Origin: Roridomyces roridus
Lineage: Eukaryota; Basidiomycota; Agaricomycetes; Agaricales; Mycenaceae
Direction: 5' to 3'
Assembly (NCBI GenBank): GCA_029378245.1
Contig: JARKIF010000045.1
Span: forward strand, 310,001-374,000
Length of the DNA: 64,000 nt
Numbering within the stretch: the first letter of the stretch is position 1; each line of letters opens with the position of its first letter. This document shows, piece after piece, positions 1 to 10,738 of this stretch. The translations under genes were made by a program, and so were the position numbers. The notes beneath the pieces are model-generated. The model searched no databases. It had not been told where the DNA came from and saw only the letters and a list, made by a program, of their open reading frames with translations.

Positions 1-537
1 TCGACCTTCAACTCTGCAATATCACCCTCTCTCAAGTCACATTCACTCATCAGCTTCTCGGGAGGAACGACTGCCACGGCAGCAACCGTTCTATATCCTC
101 GGGCGGCGAGCTTGAGATACACATCCTCGAGCCCCCACTTTTCGCAAAATTGCCGGAGGTCCTGGCGGTTGTGTCTCAACCACTCGATCTCTTCCTCACT
201 GAGGAGCGGCAGCGATACGTTAGCCGTTGCGCCATCTCCTCCCGCGCCGCCCCGGTTTCCTCCTTCGCCACCGGTACCTCCCTTGCCACCTGAGCCCAAT
301 CAACGTGAGCTTGAGATGAAACCCATGAATAGGTTGTACGCACCGAACCCGAGCAACTTCTTGGTCAGTTTGACGACAGCAGCCTCGAACTGCGCTATCC
401 CGCCACGGCCACCTCGGCCTCCTTCGTTGGCGCTGGCTCCGCCTGCACCACCTGGTCCTCCTGCAACGGCATAAGCATACAACGGGATACGGGATCCAAG
501 ACGTACCAGTCATTGAAATTGATTCCATTGTAGGCAT
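1..537 (-). CDS. Glycine-rich leader protein with helical (SAM-like?) domain, 3' end outside window
   Basis: Partial gene read leftwards, running off position 1. I see three exons: 537-507, 460-344 and 289 to <1, separated by introns with GTACGT..TTGCAG and GTGCGT..CTCAG borders (46 and 54 nt). The spliced protein starts MPTMESISMTGGPGGAGG and carries about 60 residues rich in GG-x-GG, interrupted by a helical stretch (AQFEAAVVKLTKKLLGFG). An acidic helical region follows (LLSEEEIEWLRHNRQDLR, then FCEKWGLEDVYLKLAARGY), whose helix spacing suggests a SAM-like fold; that assignment is inference. I chose ATG 537 over in-frame ATG 564 because a TATA-like box lies at 572-578 on this strand. The glycine-rich leader, itself split by an intron, resembles that of the NACHT-ankyrin gene at 48.8-53.2 kb. 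Any downstream NTPase or repeat domain would lie outside the window. Confidence 0.6.
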
Positions 538-571
538 CTGGATATGTCGTGCTCTATGCAGCACCGGGGGT

Positions 572-578
572 ACTTATA
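572..578 (-). promoter_or_regulatory. TATA-like box of the glycine-rich gene
   Basis: TATAAGT on the minus strand, about 35 nt upstream of the preferred start codon at 537. It favours that start over the in-frame ATG at 564, which would lie almost on the expected transcription start. Confidence 0.35.
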
Positions 579-1254
579 GGTACGCGAGGCTTGCGTGAGG
601 CTCTCACAGCATATATTTATGCTTGGCTCGCACATCCGGTGGTGTTCTTTGACAACCTGTATTGTCAAGAACCGAAATCTCAGTCCCCGCAGGGCCGCAA
701 CCCACTTGACTTGCGACTCGGAATGATACTTTGGTCTTTGAATATTCTTTCCTTGTCTTGGAATTGTGAGCATTTAATTTCAAGATTCAGGAAACCCACG
801 ATACCTTCGTCAAGGCTTCGTGGGATCAAGGAACGTTAACCGTGCCGGTGGCGTCGGTGGCATATGAAGGGTAAAATCAATCATTTCCGCTCACGAGCCA
901 ATTCCACCAACGAAACAGGTCTAAGTACGACGAGTGACTGAGACCGATGGCGTCAAGGTACTTGTAAGTTTCTCTGTACCGTACATAGAGATATCGAGGG
1001 AGAGGATGCTCGGCTGATCAGAACGTAAAACACACGAAGGCCAACCCGTGCGCGCCAGGAGCCTATTCTCGAGCAAGACTTCTCGTCCGAGAGCGATCGC
1101 CTCGGCGCGATACCCGAGTATCTCCCCGTCAAACACATGCAGCTTGCCCATAACTTGTGAGCGTGCCAGAAATGACTTGCGCACTCCGAGAGGTGCGAAA
1201 GAACAGCGACTTTTCTCCTTCTCCCCGCACGATGGCAGTCTCTGCTCCCGGCAG
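579..1254. other. Intergenic, no gene recognised
   Basis: Only short unrelated reading frames are present. The longest (minus, 921-1184) has no recognisable motif and no clear splice continuation into either neighbour. Confidence 0.5.
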
Positions 1255-2381
1255 CTAGCCAGCAGCAGCTCGTTCAGGCCGACCTCGGTGTAGGGGGTAA
1301 AGACAGGTCATGAAGTAGGATTGAGGTAGTCGGAACGAGGGGGAGGAAAGCCTGAGATGAAAGCGGTGCACGCGCTCAGCGTCCTGTTCTTCCATCGGCG
1401 TATCAATCGTCTTTATCTTGGCAGACGGAGAGCGGAGGTGCTCGGCAGCGGAAAAGTGGATGGCGCTGACGGTGAGAGCGCCGAGGGAGGCCAATATGTA
1501 GCCAAGGATGGCGCCAAACGCAGGGGTGAGGGGCCACGCCTACAATCGGTCAATTTGAGAGACTAAGGAAATGCACAAAACGCACCTGCCACGGACGATC
1601 CCAGTCTAAAGCTATGGGGATGGTTCCAAGCCATGCACCGACGAGCGTACCAACGGCTGAGTAGAGCAGCGCGCGCTCAATTGGCGTTCGGATACTGGGG
1701 AAAGTCAGAATGTAGTCGGTGAGCTGAAGGAAAGACGCACGTAAACTCGGCAAAGATGCGAATCCAGACTGCGGTAATTTCGGCCGTCATGGGCGCGCCA
1801 TATGTGTAGGCAGGAGGAAAGACGACGAGTAGGGCGAGAAGGATGGCCAGAAGTGCAGTTTGCGAAGTATGTGTGACGAGTGGGCTCCGAGGAGGACGAT
1901 GACGGTGTAAAAGGGGCTGAAAAGACGGCTGTTGCAAGCCAGCACTTGCCAAGTGCTGCAAAGTACTTTAGCGTCATATAGCGAAGAAGGAGAGAGCACG
2001 CACGGCCAATTTACGCGATTCCAGTGCAGCAGGCTGAATGCCCGCATTCTGGAGTGCCAAGTCAATTGACCAGCTTCGCACCCAGCCTCCCCACCAGCCT
2101 TGAGGCACCACCGTGCCAATGCAGATCCACGCTAGCGTCGTTGCTGGACTCTGCGTCAGAGCATCCAGAAACGGGTGTTGTGGTCGATCTCGCGAAGTCA
2201 GCTGGCTTTCGTCGATGGTGGGCTTGAGAAACTCGAGAATCGGTACATCGGTTGTACGCGGAAGGAAGAGGGCTGTGAAGCCGAGTAGAGTGATGTGGAC
2301 ACCGACGATGGACGTGAGATGAGAAGAAGATGTTTGGCCAATTGGCTCGCCGTCGCCGTTGATCCTGACACTCACCGCCAT
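1255..2381 (-). CDS. GPI11: GPI ethanolamine-phosphate transferase subunit GPI11 (PIG-F), frame damaged or with sequence errors
   Basis: Membrane protein of the ER. In the known family PIG-F/Gpi11 partners the PIG-O and PIG-G transferases that add ethanolamine phosphate to GPI anchors. Exons read leftwards are about 2381-2015, 1955-1741, 1694-1586 and 1539-1255; the introns (46-59 nt) have GTAAAT or GTGCGT donors. The diagnostic C-terminal PIG-F block is clear: [20 protein letters not shown] followed by PWQ and [14 protein letters not shown]. Further membrane segments are [15 protein letters not shown] near the N-terminus and [20 protein letters not shown]. Exon 2 does not stay in one frame. 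The family-like pieces [20 protein letters not shown] and [12 protein letters not shown] lie in three successive frames. Each switch falls in a C run (G run on the plus strand, 1913-1916 and 1882-1884) that is one base short. The start lies only 98 bp from the divergent F-box-like gene. Confidence 0.72.
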
Positions 2382-2479
2382 CAGCTCTGTTCGTTCAGCG
2401 TCGAAAGTCCCTCGGAGAGCTCCTCGATCTTCAAGTCCGAACTCCTATCTCTCAACAGTCTTGACTCTTCTCGCCTCTC

Positions 2480-3691
2480 ATGTTCCCTCCTGAGCTGGTC
2501 GAGCTCATCGTCGGCTATGGCTGGAACTGCCTCTCCACCAGCAGCCATAGGCACGCGTATTCGATGACTTGCTGGATGCTGGTCAGTCGCGAATGGCTCC
2601 GTATCGTCGTCCCTATCTTCCTTCGCGACGTCTGGGCCACCTCCGTAGATCTCGTCAACCATCTCCTTCAGAACTGCAGTTCTCCTGGCCTCATCTACAG
2701 ACTTGCAGGCATCGACGATGTGGAACAGTATTTGGCGCAAAACTGTCGCTCCCTTACCGTCTCGATTTATCAGAGACGCACGGACGAGTTCGACCGTCAA
2801 TGCGCCGAACTGGCTCAATACGTCGCAGACCCAACCCGTACTCATATGATGTATATGGGCTGGCAGAGCGAAAGGACACCCTACTCTGGAATCCCCCTCA
2901 GCAACCTCAGGACCGTCATCATCGACTGGATGCCCAAAATCACATCCCTCCACTTTGTCCTCGTCGACTGCCTCCCGACATATTGGTACTGGTACATGGA
3001 ACGGGATGTTCTGACCGGTTTCTTCGGGGAATTGTACCCCGACTGCCTCACCGATGTGCACTTCACATTCGCTTACACCTCACCTCCGCCGCCGCTGCTC
3101 GTGGGTGCTTCGCGAGGCACGTTCTTCCCGCCGCGTCGGATGTCCGACCGACGCAGGTTCTTGGATTTCACTGCTGTGAAGAGACTGGTTGTGCGCGACG
3201 CAAATGCCGATTTCGTCGCATCTATGAGCACCAAGTGCCCCCAACTGGAGTGCATCGAGTCGACGGCGGCGTTTGGGGTGGAAGATCTCCCGCCCAAGGT
3301 TGCCGCCAGTCGGAGAGAGACTTATTTTTCGGCGCCTTGCACCCACTACAGAGTGGGGCATTACGGGCAGCGAATTCGTATTGTCCCGCCGAAGGAGGAT
3401 CGTCCTCCAGTCCCCAAAGAGGACGCTCCTCCCGTCTCGAAGGTGGCGAAATTGGACGCTCCTCCCACCTCCGATACAATCGCTCCTGCTACCAAGACGG
3501 ACACTATTCCCACTGCCCCAGAGGACAACGCTACTCTCGTCCCGAATTTGGCTGATCCTCCTCTCGCATCAAAGACGCAGCCTCCTCAGCCCATCACGAA
3601 AGAGGACCCTTGTTCCGCCCCACAGAAAAAGAAAACAACCTTTTGGAGGCTCGTAAAGCGGGTCTTTTGCAAGCGCAAGCAACCGCCTTGA
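2480..3691 (+). CDS. F-box-like family protein, tandem copy 1
   Basis: Single-exon 403-residue protein, function unknown. The N-terminus (PPELVELIVGYGW, then WMLVSREWLRIVVPIFLRDV) resembles the helical F-box-like start of large basidiomycete families. The middle holds the family signature SLHFVLVDCLPTYWYWY and then GTFFPPRR and CPQLECIESTAAFGVEDLP. The tail (about 330-390) has Pro/Asp-rich repeats of the type KxDAPP. It ends in a polybasic segment, KKKTTFWRLVKRVFCKRK. Between about residues 275 and 300 the sequence looks out of frame relative to its paralogues: FRRLAPTT is encoded in the +1 frame there, which suggests two compensating indels. Copies 2-4 follow on the same strand at 4005, 7418 and 9566. 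Role as an F-box adaptor in an SCF ubiquitin ligase is possible but unproven. Confidence 0.72.
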   Translation: MFPPELVELIVGYGWNCLSTSSHRHAYSMTCWMLVSREWLRIVVPIFLRDVWATSVDLVNHLLQNCSSPGLIYRLAGIDDVEQYLAQNCRSLTVSIYQRRTDEFDRQCAELAQYVADPTRTHMMYMGWQSERTPYSGIPLSNLRTVIIDWMPKITSLHFVLVDCLPTYWYWYMERDVLTGFFGELYPDCLTDVHFTFAYTSPPPPLLVGASRGTFFPPRRMSDRRRFLDFTAVKRLVVRDANADFVASMSTKCPQLECIESTAAFGVEDLPPKVAASRRETYFSAPCTHYRVGHYGQRIRIVPPKEDRPPVPKEDAPPVSKVAKLDAPPTSDTIAPATKTDTIPTAPEDNATLVPNLADPPLASKTQPPQPITKEDPCSAPQKKKTTFWRLVKRVFCKRKQPP

Positions 3692-4004
3692 CCTTGGATT
3701 CCAGTTTCTGAGTATAGTATAGTACTTCGGTAGCGGAGGCCTTTAAATTTGCACACGGCGATTCAAGTAACTTCTTTCTCGTTAGAGTACGAGGCGCCAG
3801 GGATAAATTTGAGTTGGAGAAACGGTAGATGGAGAGAGCCAAGCTCGAATGATTGGGATCTACTTATGATGCATGAGAGGCTGATACCTTTCTCTATCAA
3901 CCAACACTCGTCTTTGCTGACCTGCTGCTGACTCGGAATTTCGGATGTCTCCTTTCTCTTCGATCACCAAGAGGCTGCCGTGGGTCTCACTTCAACGTTC
4001 TTGC

Positions 4005-4878
4005 ATGCTGCCCCCCGAGCTAGTGGAGCTGATCATAGGCTATGGCTGGCAGTATCTTTCGACCAGCAGCCACCGACATGCCTACTTGATGAACGGCTGG
4101 ATGCTCGTCAATCGCGAATGGCTCAGCATTGTCGTCCGCCTCTTTCTTCGCGATATCTGGGCTACCTCCGAATCCATCATGCTCGAGCTCTTTTCAAGTT
4201 GGCCTCCTGCTCGCCTTTCCCACAGGCTCGCAGGCATCACCAACCTCGAAAGCTATCGGGGCCCAAACTGCCGCTCCCTCACCATATCAGTTTACCAGCA
4301 ACGCGAGGGAGAGTACGACCGTCAGTGCAGTGACATGGCCGACTACGCAGCGAACGAGAGCGACTGTATCTCACTGCAGTGGTGGCACAGGGAGCCCTAC
4401 TTCGGTATCTCTCTCAAAGAGGTCGCCACCGTGATCCGCGACTGTATTCCCAACATCACCTCCCTTCACTTCGTCCTCGTCGACTGCGTACCCACGTCGT
4501 TTTGGTACTGGGACATGCCAGACAAATTGTGGCCAAATTTGGCAGCTAAATACCCAGATTCCCTCACCGATTTGTACATCACATTCGCGTATACCTCCCC
4601 TCCGCCCCCACTCCTCGTGGATGCAGCGCGAGGCACTTTCTTCCCTCCCCGCCGCTCCTCGGATCTTCCACGTCTATTCTTCAAATTCAATTCCATCAAA
4701 AGACTTGTCGTGCGCGAGGGGAACGCCGATTTTGTCGCGTTCTTCACCACCTTGTGCCCGCAGCTCGAGTGTTGAATCGACGGCCGAGTTTGGTGTAGAG
4801 GATCTCCCACCCGAGGTAGCCGACAAGATCGGAGACAGGCTTGTTTTCCGGCGACTGGCGCCCAGTGTGTTTTAGTAT
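4005..4878 (+). pseudogene. F-box-like family, tandem copy 2, frameshifted near the 3' end
   Basis: Starts at the family-conserved MLPPELVELI (ATG 4005; an in-frame ATG at 3945 is less likely). It follows the paralogues (WMLVNREWLSIVVRLFLRDI, SLHFVLVDCVPT, GTFFPPRR) to CPQLEC, where TGA at 4773-4775 ends the frame. Copies 1, 3 and 4 have gagtgcatcgagtcgacgg at this point; copy 2 has the same stretch two bases shorter. The next codons ESTAEFGVEDLPPEVADK and FRRLAP continue in another frame to about 4875. The Pro-rich region and basic tail are absent. The result is a truncated 256-residue product at best. Confidence 0.75.
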
Positions 4879-7417
4879 TCTTGCAGTATATACTTTGTGG
4901 CGGAGGCCTTCGCACGCGGCGAATCAAGTAAATTCAATATGCATTTCTCGTTAGAGCATGAGGAGGAGGAGGATATATAAGAACCGGACAGGGTTAGATG
5001 CACTTGGAAAAACAGGACAACGCACTTATTTGGGCTGACCCCGGTGCTCTGATATTCCGACGGCCCTCGCAAGCCTTTCCTCCGCAGAACGCCCTCATCC
5101 GGTATGCAGTCCTCGAGAAAGTCCCCTCCGCACTCGCGTCGCTTGGCGGGAACAGGGGATGGCCTCCTCGTGCTGTGCCCGTCGGTGGATGTAGCCAGGG
5201 CCCGTGAAAGCCTCCACCGTCGTCCCGTGCCGCGTAGAGGTACGCCCAACTCCATCGAGCTGCTGCCCACCATAGCATGAGCGCCATGAAGTCGAAGAAG
5301 ATGTGCACCGCGACGTTCCACCACCAGCATCTGGAGGATACAGGGTCGGTGCAAACTTGAAGCATTCTCGCCGGTCAGAGCGCCTCCGCGAGCTCTGGAT
5401 ATCAGGCAGGACTGGAACGCCCAATACCCGTAAAAGCCTCCTTCATGCCCCCACACCACTGCGCCCCGTCAAGTATCTCCCCTGCGCCGCAGACCCTCCC
5501 GCTCGCCCCGCTCCACTGGCTGTCGTAGCATCGATCCCCCGTTGTCCAGCTTAGCAAACCGCCACCCTTGGAAGCAACGCCATGTACGTTTCGGGTTTCT
5601 TGCTGATAATCGTTCCAAGCGCATTCCAGCTCCATGCATGATGCAAATCGCGTGGTGTGGACGCTGGCGCCGAAACCTCCACCATACTCCCGCGCCGCTT
5701 CAAGACATACATGCCTTTACACCCTCCCCGCTCCCCCATCCGAGCTGCTGCCTGTCCTCCGCATGAACGCCATGAAGTTGGGGAAGCTGCCCACGCGAGC
5801 GACGTTTCTCTCCACACCCTCCACAAGCATCGCCAGGATAGCCAAGTCGGCGGTGAAATGAAGGATTCGCTGGATGAGGGGAAGAAACGCCCAATAGTCG
5901 TCAAATGCTCCATGACGCTCCCGCACCGTCCCGTCAGGTCTTCACCAGCTGCCGTAGTGTCGAGCCTTCGTTGCCCACATTTTACCCCGGCGGACCACGA
6001 AGGAGACTTCATCACACCGAGGTACGAGGTGATCTGATGAAGCGTCTGTCTACGAGAGACTAGAAGGAGACGCCAAGCTGATCTGATCTCTTCTCCGACC
6101 CAAGACCACAGTGCTCAGGCTCGTTTCCCCAAGATGATGGCACCATTCCTCGACGATTCTTCGCTGCGGCAAGCTCTGCTTCCGGGCGTGCTCCAAAGAA
6201 ACCAATGCTGGAGGAAGGCATCGCGGATAATGCAATTGGGCATCCGCGTCCTCAAAGACGATGCTGCCAAACCCGAGACGATAGCGCGCTCTTCACTGCG
6301 AGCAGATCGCGGAGAGGAGTATGATACGGGGCTAGCGAGAGACAACACTGTCGATCTCCTCGCACCATGGACGAGTCAGAGCTGGCGTGGAGCAGACGGA
6401 GCGTGGCTTTGACTGTGGTCGATCTCGAGGCGGTAGGTTCTATCCGACGAGGAAACGACAAGGCGAGCATCGTGTGCAATGGACTCGTGCTGATGATGCC
6501 CTATACATATGCAGAGCTCGTCGGACGAGGAAAATGGAGAAATCTGGAGCGAAGGCAGTGGACACTGGGGAGCCGGCAGCGCGGGTGCGACAATTCCTAG
6601 GATTCAGGGGGTCGTGACGATATAGTTCTCCCCAACAGACGAAGGGAGTGCACGACGAGGGTTTGCAGCAAGAGTCTGGGTTTTTGAATGTCTTGTATCG
6701 TGTTAGACGATGAAAGTCGCGCGGTGTGCATGCAGCCTCAGTTTCAGCGGTCATTCTACACATTCGCTCAGGCAAGGATTCGTTGCAGAGGGCCACAATA
6801 CTCACTGGAGGGCCAAGACATCTTCCAGACTAGACCCATGCACGGCTTTGGAGATGGAGAAAGCGTCACAACCTAGAGATTAAAGGAAGACTCGTCAGCG
6901 GGGGCGCATGTCTTGTATGAGTAGAGCGTACCTGGTCTCTCTTACGCGGTGCCCGACAAGTCGGAACGCCGTCAGTGAAGATGACCCGCTGCCCATAATC
7001 GTGTTATCCACTGTCCATGGGCACCAACGCCAACGAGGAATCCGTGATCTGGCCGTTTGAAGTTGTCGTGCTGCCTGCGATGCAGGAGATACACGAGTCT
7101 TGTCCGCGGAAAAAATGTGGTCATAGTGGCATCTTAGGCAAAGCGAGTGGTGGTTCATATTCATGGCTGTCTTGGTTTCTTTGTGCATAGATTGGGTGGA
7201 AGAAGAGAGCGCGCTCCTGGTTGGATGCGTGATGGCGGTCGCCGCAGAGGTCGGGTCGGCATTGCACAGCCACACGGATCACTCTTTGTTTCTGACCGTC
7301 TCTGAGTCGCCTCTCTTCAATATTCATACTCTTGGGCGAGAGCTGACCTGAAAAAAAGCAGCTCTCGACTTCTCTACCTTCCAGTACCCCTCTCCTTCTT
7401 CTCCGGCTGCCAATCCC
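4879..7417. other. Degenerate coding remnants, no intact gene
   Basis: No confident gene. On the minus strand two blocks, about 5300-5580 and 5680-6010, look like diverged tandem copies: each has a translated element ending in YWAF followed by related sequence around HLLRLHGAHAMVGSSSME and FPNFMAFMRRTGSSSDG. The second block contains a hydrophobic stretch, ILHFTADLAILAMLVEGV, suggesting a lost membrane protein. Stops and frame changes interrupt both. From 6050 to 7400 only short reading frames without recognisable motifs are seen. Confidence 0.35.
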
Positions 7418-9268
7418 ATGTTTCCCCCAGAGCTAGTCGAGCTCATCATACAACATGGCTGGTTCACTCTCTGCACCAGCAGCCATCGGCATGCTTATTC
7501 GATGACCTGCTGGATGCTTGTCAGCCGTGAATGGCTCAGCATCGCCGTCCCCATCTTCCTCCGCGACGTTTGGGCCACCTGTGGCTCGATACGGTTCCAT
7601 CTGTTTACAAAGTGGCGTTCGGACCACCTTGTCTACAGGCTCGCAGGGATTACCGACCTCAGAACATACCTCGCTCAAAACTGCCGCTCCCTCACTGTGT
7701 CGGTTTTCCAGAAATTCGCGGGAGATTACGAGTGTCAATGCAACGATATGGCGGACTACGTGGCCAACAAGAGCGACACTCTCCGACCCCGGATAGACGG
7801 GCTGCCCCACTTCGGCATCCCTCTCAAAGAGTTGGTGACTGTGATACGCGACTTTGTGCCCAACATCACGTCCCTTCACTTCGTCCTCGTTGATTACCTC
7901 CCCACGTTTTGGTATTGGGACAGGCCAGACAAACTGTGGCCGAACGATAAATACCCCGATACCCTCACCGATTTGCACATCACATTTGCGTATAACTCCC
8001 CTCCGCCGTCGCTGCTCACCGAAGCGGCGCGAGGCACCTTCTTCCCTCCCCGCCAGTTCTCCGATCTGTCACACGGATCCGGTTTCGACTCCATCAAAAA
8101 ACTTGTCGTGCGCGAGGCAAACACTGATTTCGTCGCCTTCTTCACCAGGTTGTGTCCACGGCTGGAATGTATCGAGTCGACGGCGCCATTCGGTGTGGAA
8201 GATCTCCCGCTTGGGGTAATCAATGACAGCCTCGTTTTTCGGCGGCTGGCGCCCACTACAGACTGGGGCATCACAGGGAGCGATGTTTTCGTTGGTCCTC
8301 TTCCTCTCGTACCAACGCAGGACACACCTCCAATGCCAGAAGAGACTATGAAGGCAAGTTATTGCGTCTCCACTGCTCATAACCAGAGCTAACCATCTTT
8401 CCTTCGTGCGTAGAGTCTCCAGACAAATATAGCGATGCATATAAACCTTGCCGATGAAAGGGCGAATTCAATCCTCGACTCTCCCCACAGACATCCAGCG
8501 GGCAGACACGTCTGCGAGTAAGTGTCGCGTGCAAGTATCAATGCAGAACTCTTACCCGCCACGATCGTTCTTACTAGCCAGTCAATTCTACTCGAAGACG
8601 CATTAAAAAAGCTTCAGGCGGCTCTCTCCTACCCAAAGTTGGCAGACCAAGTTCTGGAGTACAGCCACCTGGTGCATGAATATACCAATTCATGTGATAA
8701 TTACATCGTTCGTGCTCACTTTTTCTCGATACTTTATATCTTCTAACGAGAGCGTGCACAATGGCAGGCGCATCACGCAATGTGGCAGCCAACACTTACA
8801 CCGGATGTTGTCCCGGCGGTAACGTGGCCCTCACGGAGTTGTGCGACGAGTGCGAGCTCGCGGATGGATGTGAAAAGCTCAACGACGGAGGATATAGAAG
8901 GCATTACACCGACGAGCGCGACCCTAGCCACGGAAGTGTCGCAATCGGTGGCGACCTCATCGACTGGAACCACCAAGTCCGGTCAATCACGTTGGAGACT
9001 TGGAATTCCAAAAGGCTTCAGGGACTTCAGGCTTACGGCCGTCGACAAGCATGCGGTATGTTTTGCACGCTCCTCTCGTTATACCCCATCTAAGTGCATG
9101 TCGTCCAAGGTAACAGATGATGTAGAGCGTCCCCTTGTCTCGAAAGAGGACCCTGCTATCACCGGCCCCAAGCAAGACCCTCTTCTCACCCCGGACGAGA
9201 ACGCTCAGTCTTCCACCGTCCCAAAGAAGAAATTATTCTTCTGGCGTCTGTTCCGCAAACCTAGTTGA
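7418..9268 (+). CDS. F-box-like family protein, tandem copy 3, with extra C-terminal exons
   Basis: Exon 1 (7418-8353) encodes the complete family core: PPELVELIIQHGW, WMLVSREWLSIAVPIFLRDV, SLHFVLVDYLPTFWYWD, GTFFPPRQ, CPRLECIEST and FRRLAPTTDWGITG. Reading on without splicing stops at 8392. A GC-AG intron (donor AAG|GCAAGT at 8354, acceptor TAG at 8411-8413) and two GT-AG introns (8518-8577 and 8708-8767, the latter with a CTAAC branch site) keep the frame open. Inserted exons encode a helical segment (EDALKKLQAALSYPKLADQV, 8578-8707) and a Ser/Thr-rich stretch. The gene closes with the family tail PKKKLFFWRLFRKPS. An optional intron near 9057-9108 would be in frame. The splice model is mine, but phases agree at every junction. 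Confidence 0.6.
8578..8707 (+). other. Extra helical exon of copy 3
   Basis: This exon has no counterpart in copies 1, 2 or 4. It encodes an amphipathic, probably helical segment (LEDALKKLQAALSYPKLAD and LEYSHLVHEY), bracketed by introns with good GTAAGT and CTAAC signals. It is therefore an insertion into this paralogue or a loss from the others. Confidence 0.45.
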
Positions 9269-9565
9269 GGCACTGTACTTGGCATGGTTTCTTGGTTTTT
9301 TGGTTTTTGGTACAAACCTCTACTTTGTTTGCACTGTCTTGGACACATATCCTCATACTTACACACCTTGCCAAATTACATTCATCCCATTCTCGTTGCA
9401 TCAATACTAAGACCGTGCGAATCACGGTGATCAATCCGTCTCTTGTCCTCCTCCTTCATTGCCGCAACATTCGCGCCAACTCCTCGACTCCTCGCGATAG
9501 ATCAACCGAGCACTCCTTTTACACCCATCTTAGACTCTCAGTCCTCAATTTCTCTCCTGACTCAA

Positions 9566-10555
9566 ATGCTCCCTCCCGAGCTAGTCGAGCTCATTATCCG
9601 CCATGGATGGCTCACTCTCTCCACAAGCAACCACCGACAGCATACTCGATGACCCAATGGATGCTCGTCAGCCGCGAATGGCTGAGCATCGCCATTCCCA
9701 TCTTCCTCCGCGACGTCTGGTTCACCTCTCTCTCCGCCATGTGGCACATCAAGCTCGCCACATGCCGCCATGACTATCCTGCTGCCCTCACCTATAGGCT
9801 CGCAGGCATCACCGACGTCAAGGCATATGTGACTGACATCCCCCTCTCGGCGCGCTCAAGAGAATCATACACGAGTCGGTTCCCAACATCAAATCCCTCC
9901 ACTTTGTCCTTGTCGACTGCCTCCCCACGTATTGGTACTGGCACATGGAGATGGATGTCCTGACCTGTTGGTATGGGAATTGGTACTACGAGAACCCCTC
10001 CTTGACCGATCTGCACTTCACATTCACATACACCTCCCCCCGCCGGCGCTGCTCACCGGTGCCCCACGAGGTACCTTCTTTCCACCGCGCAGCTCGTCCG
10101 ATCTACCGAACCTCGGAACTTTCAACACCGTCAAAAGACTCTTTGTGCGCGGCGCAAACGCCGATTTCGTCGCGTTCTTGACTACGTGCTGCCCAGTACT
10201 CGAGTGCATCGAGTCGACGGCGGAATTTGGGGTGCAGGATCTCCCGCCTGAGGTTGCCGAGAAGGCCGGAGACAGGATGATGGTCTTTCGTCGTCTTGCG
10301 CCCACTACGGAGTGTGGCATCAAAGGCAGCAACTCGGCTTATCCTGGTGCTTGGCCGTTCAAGGTTCTTCCGTCTGCATCGAGGGCGAACCCTCCGCCCA
10401 CCCCGAACGAGGACTCTCCTGCCGTACCCAAGGCAGACACTCCTCCCACTCTCAAAGAGCCAGACTCCCATCTCGCGTCAAAGAAGAAGAAGAAGAAGAA
10501 ATTACTGCTCTGGCCATGGCGCGTCGTGCGGCGTGTGTTCCGCAAACACGCTTGA
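9566..10555 (+). pseudogene. F-box-like family, tandem copy 4, multiply frameshifted
   Basis: Starts MLPPELVELIIRHGW at 9566. Compared with copies 1 and 3, one base is missing near 9638-9650 (the SSHRHAYSMT region), so the frame stops at 9652 and resumes in another frame (WMLVSREWLSIAIPIFLRDV). About 49 codons are missing after TDVKAY (about 9832). A further frame change follows before SLHFVLVDCLPTYWYW. Another base is missing in the C run near 10037-10042. From there the frame is open to the end: GTFFPPRS, ECIESTAEFGVQDLPPEV, FRRLAPTTECGIKG. It ends in a basic tail with seven lysines and LLLWPWRVVRRVFRKHA. A pseudogene is the simplest reading. Confidence 0.72.
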
Positions 10556-10738
10556 AGGAGTTCCCAGCTATTCACTTCACAGACGTTAGTAACGTTAACA
10601 TTTTTTTTTGGTTCGGTACCTTAGTCGCCCGAATACGCACATACTTCTAAATGGTTGGATTTAACTCGTACATTCCCATTCCTGTCTTCCATACGCTCTG
10701 ATCGTTGATTATACATTCCTACCACAAACAGAATAAAC

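Noticed and set aside
2381..3061. 226-residue ORF antisense to F-box copy 1
   Set aside because: Shadow of the plus-strand gene; paralogues give equivalent antisense frames with no conserved protein pattern of their own.
4872..5459. 195-residue minus-strand ORF
   Set aside because: Low-complexity Ser/Arg/Gly composition, overlaps remnants in other frames, no start context or motif.
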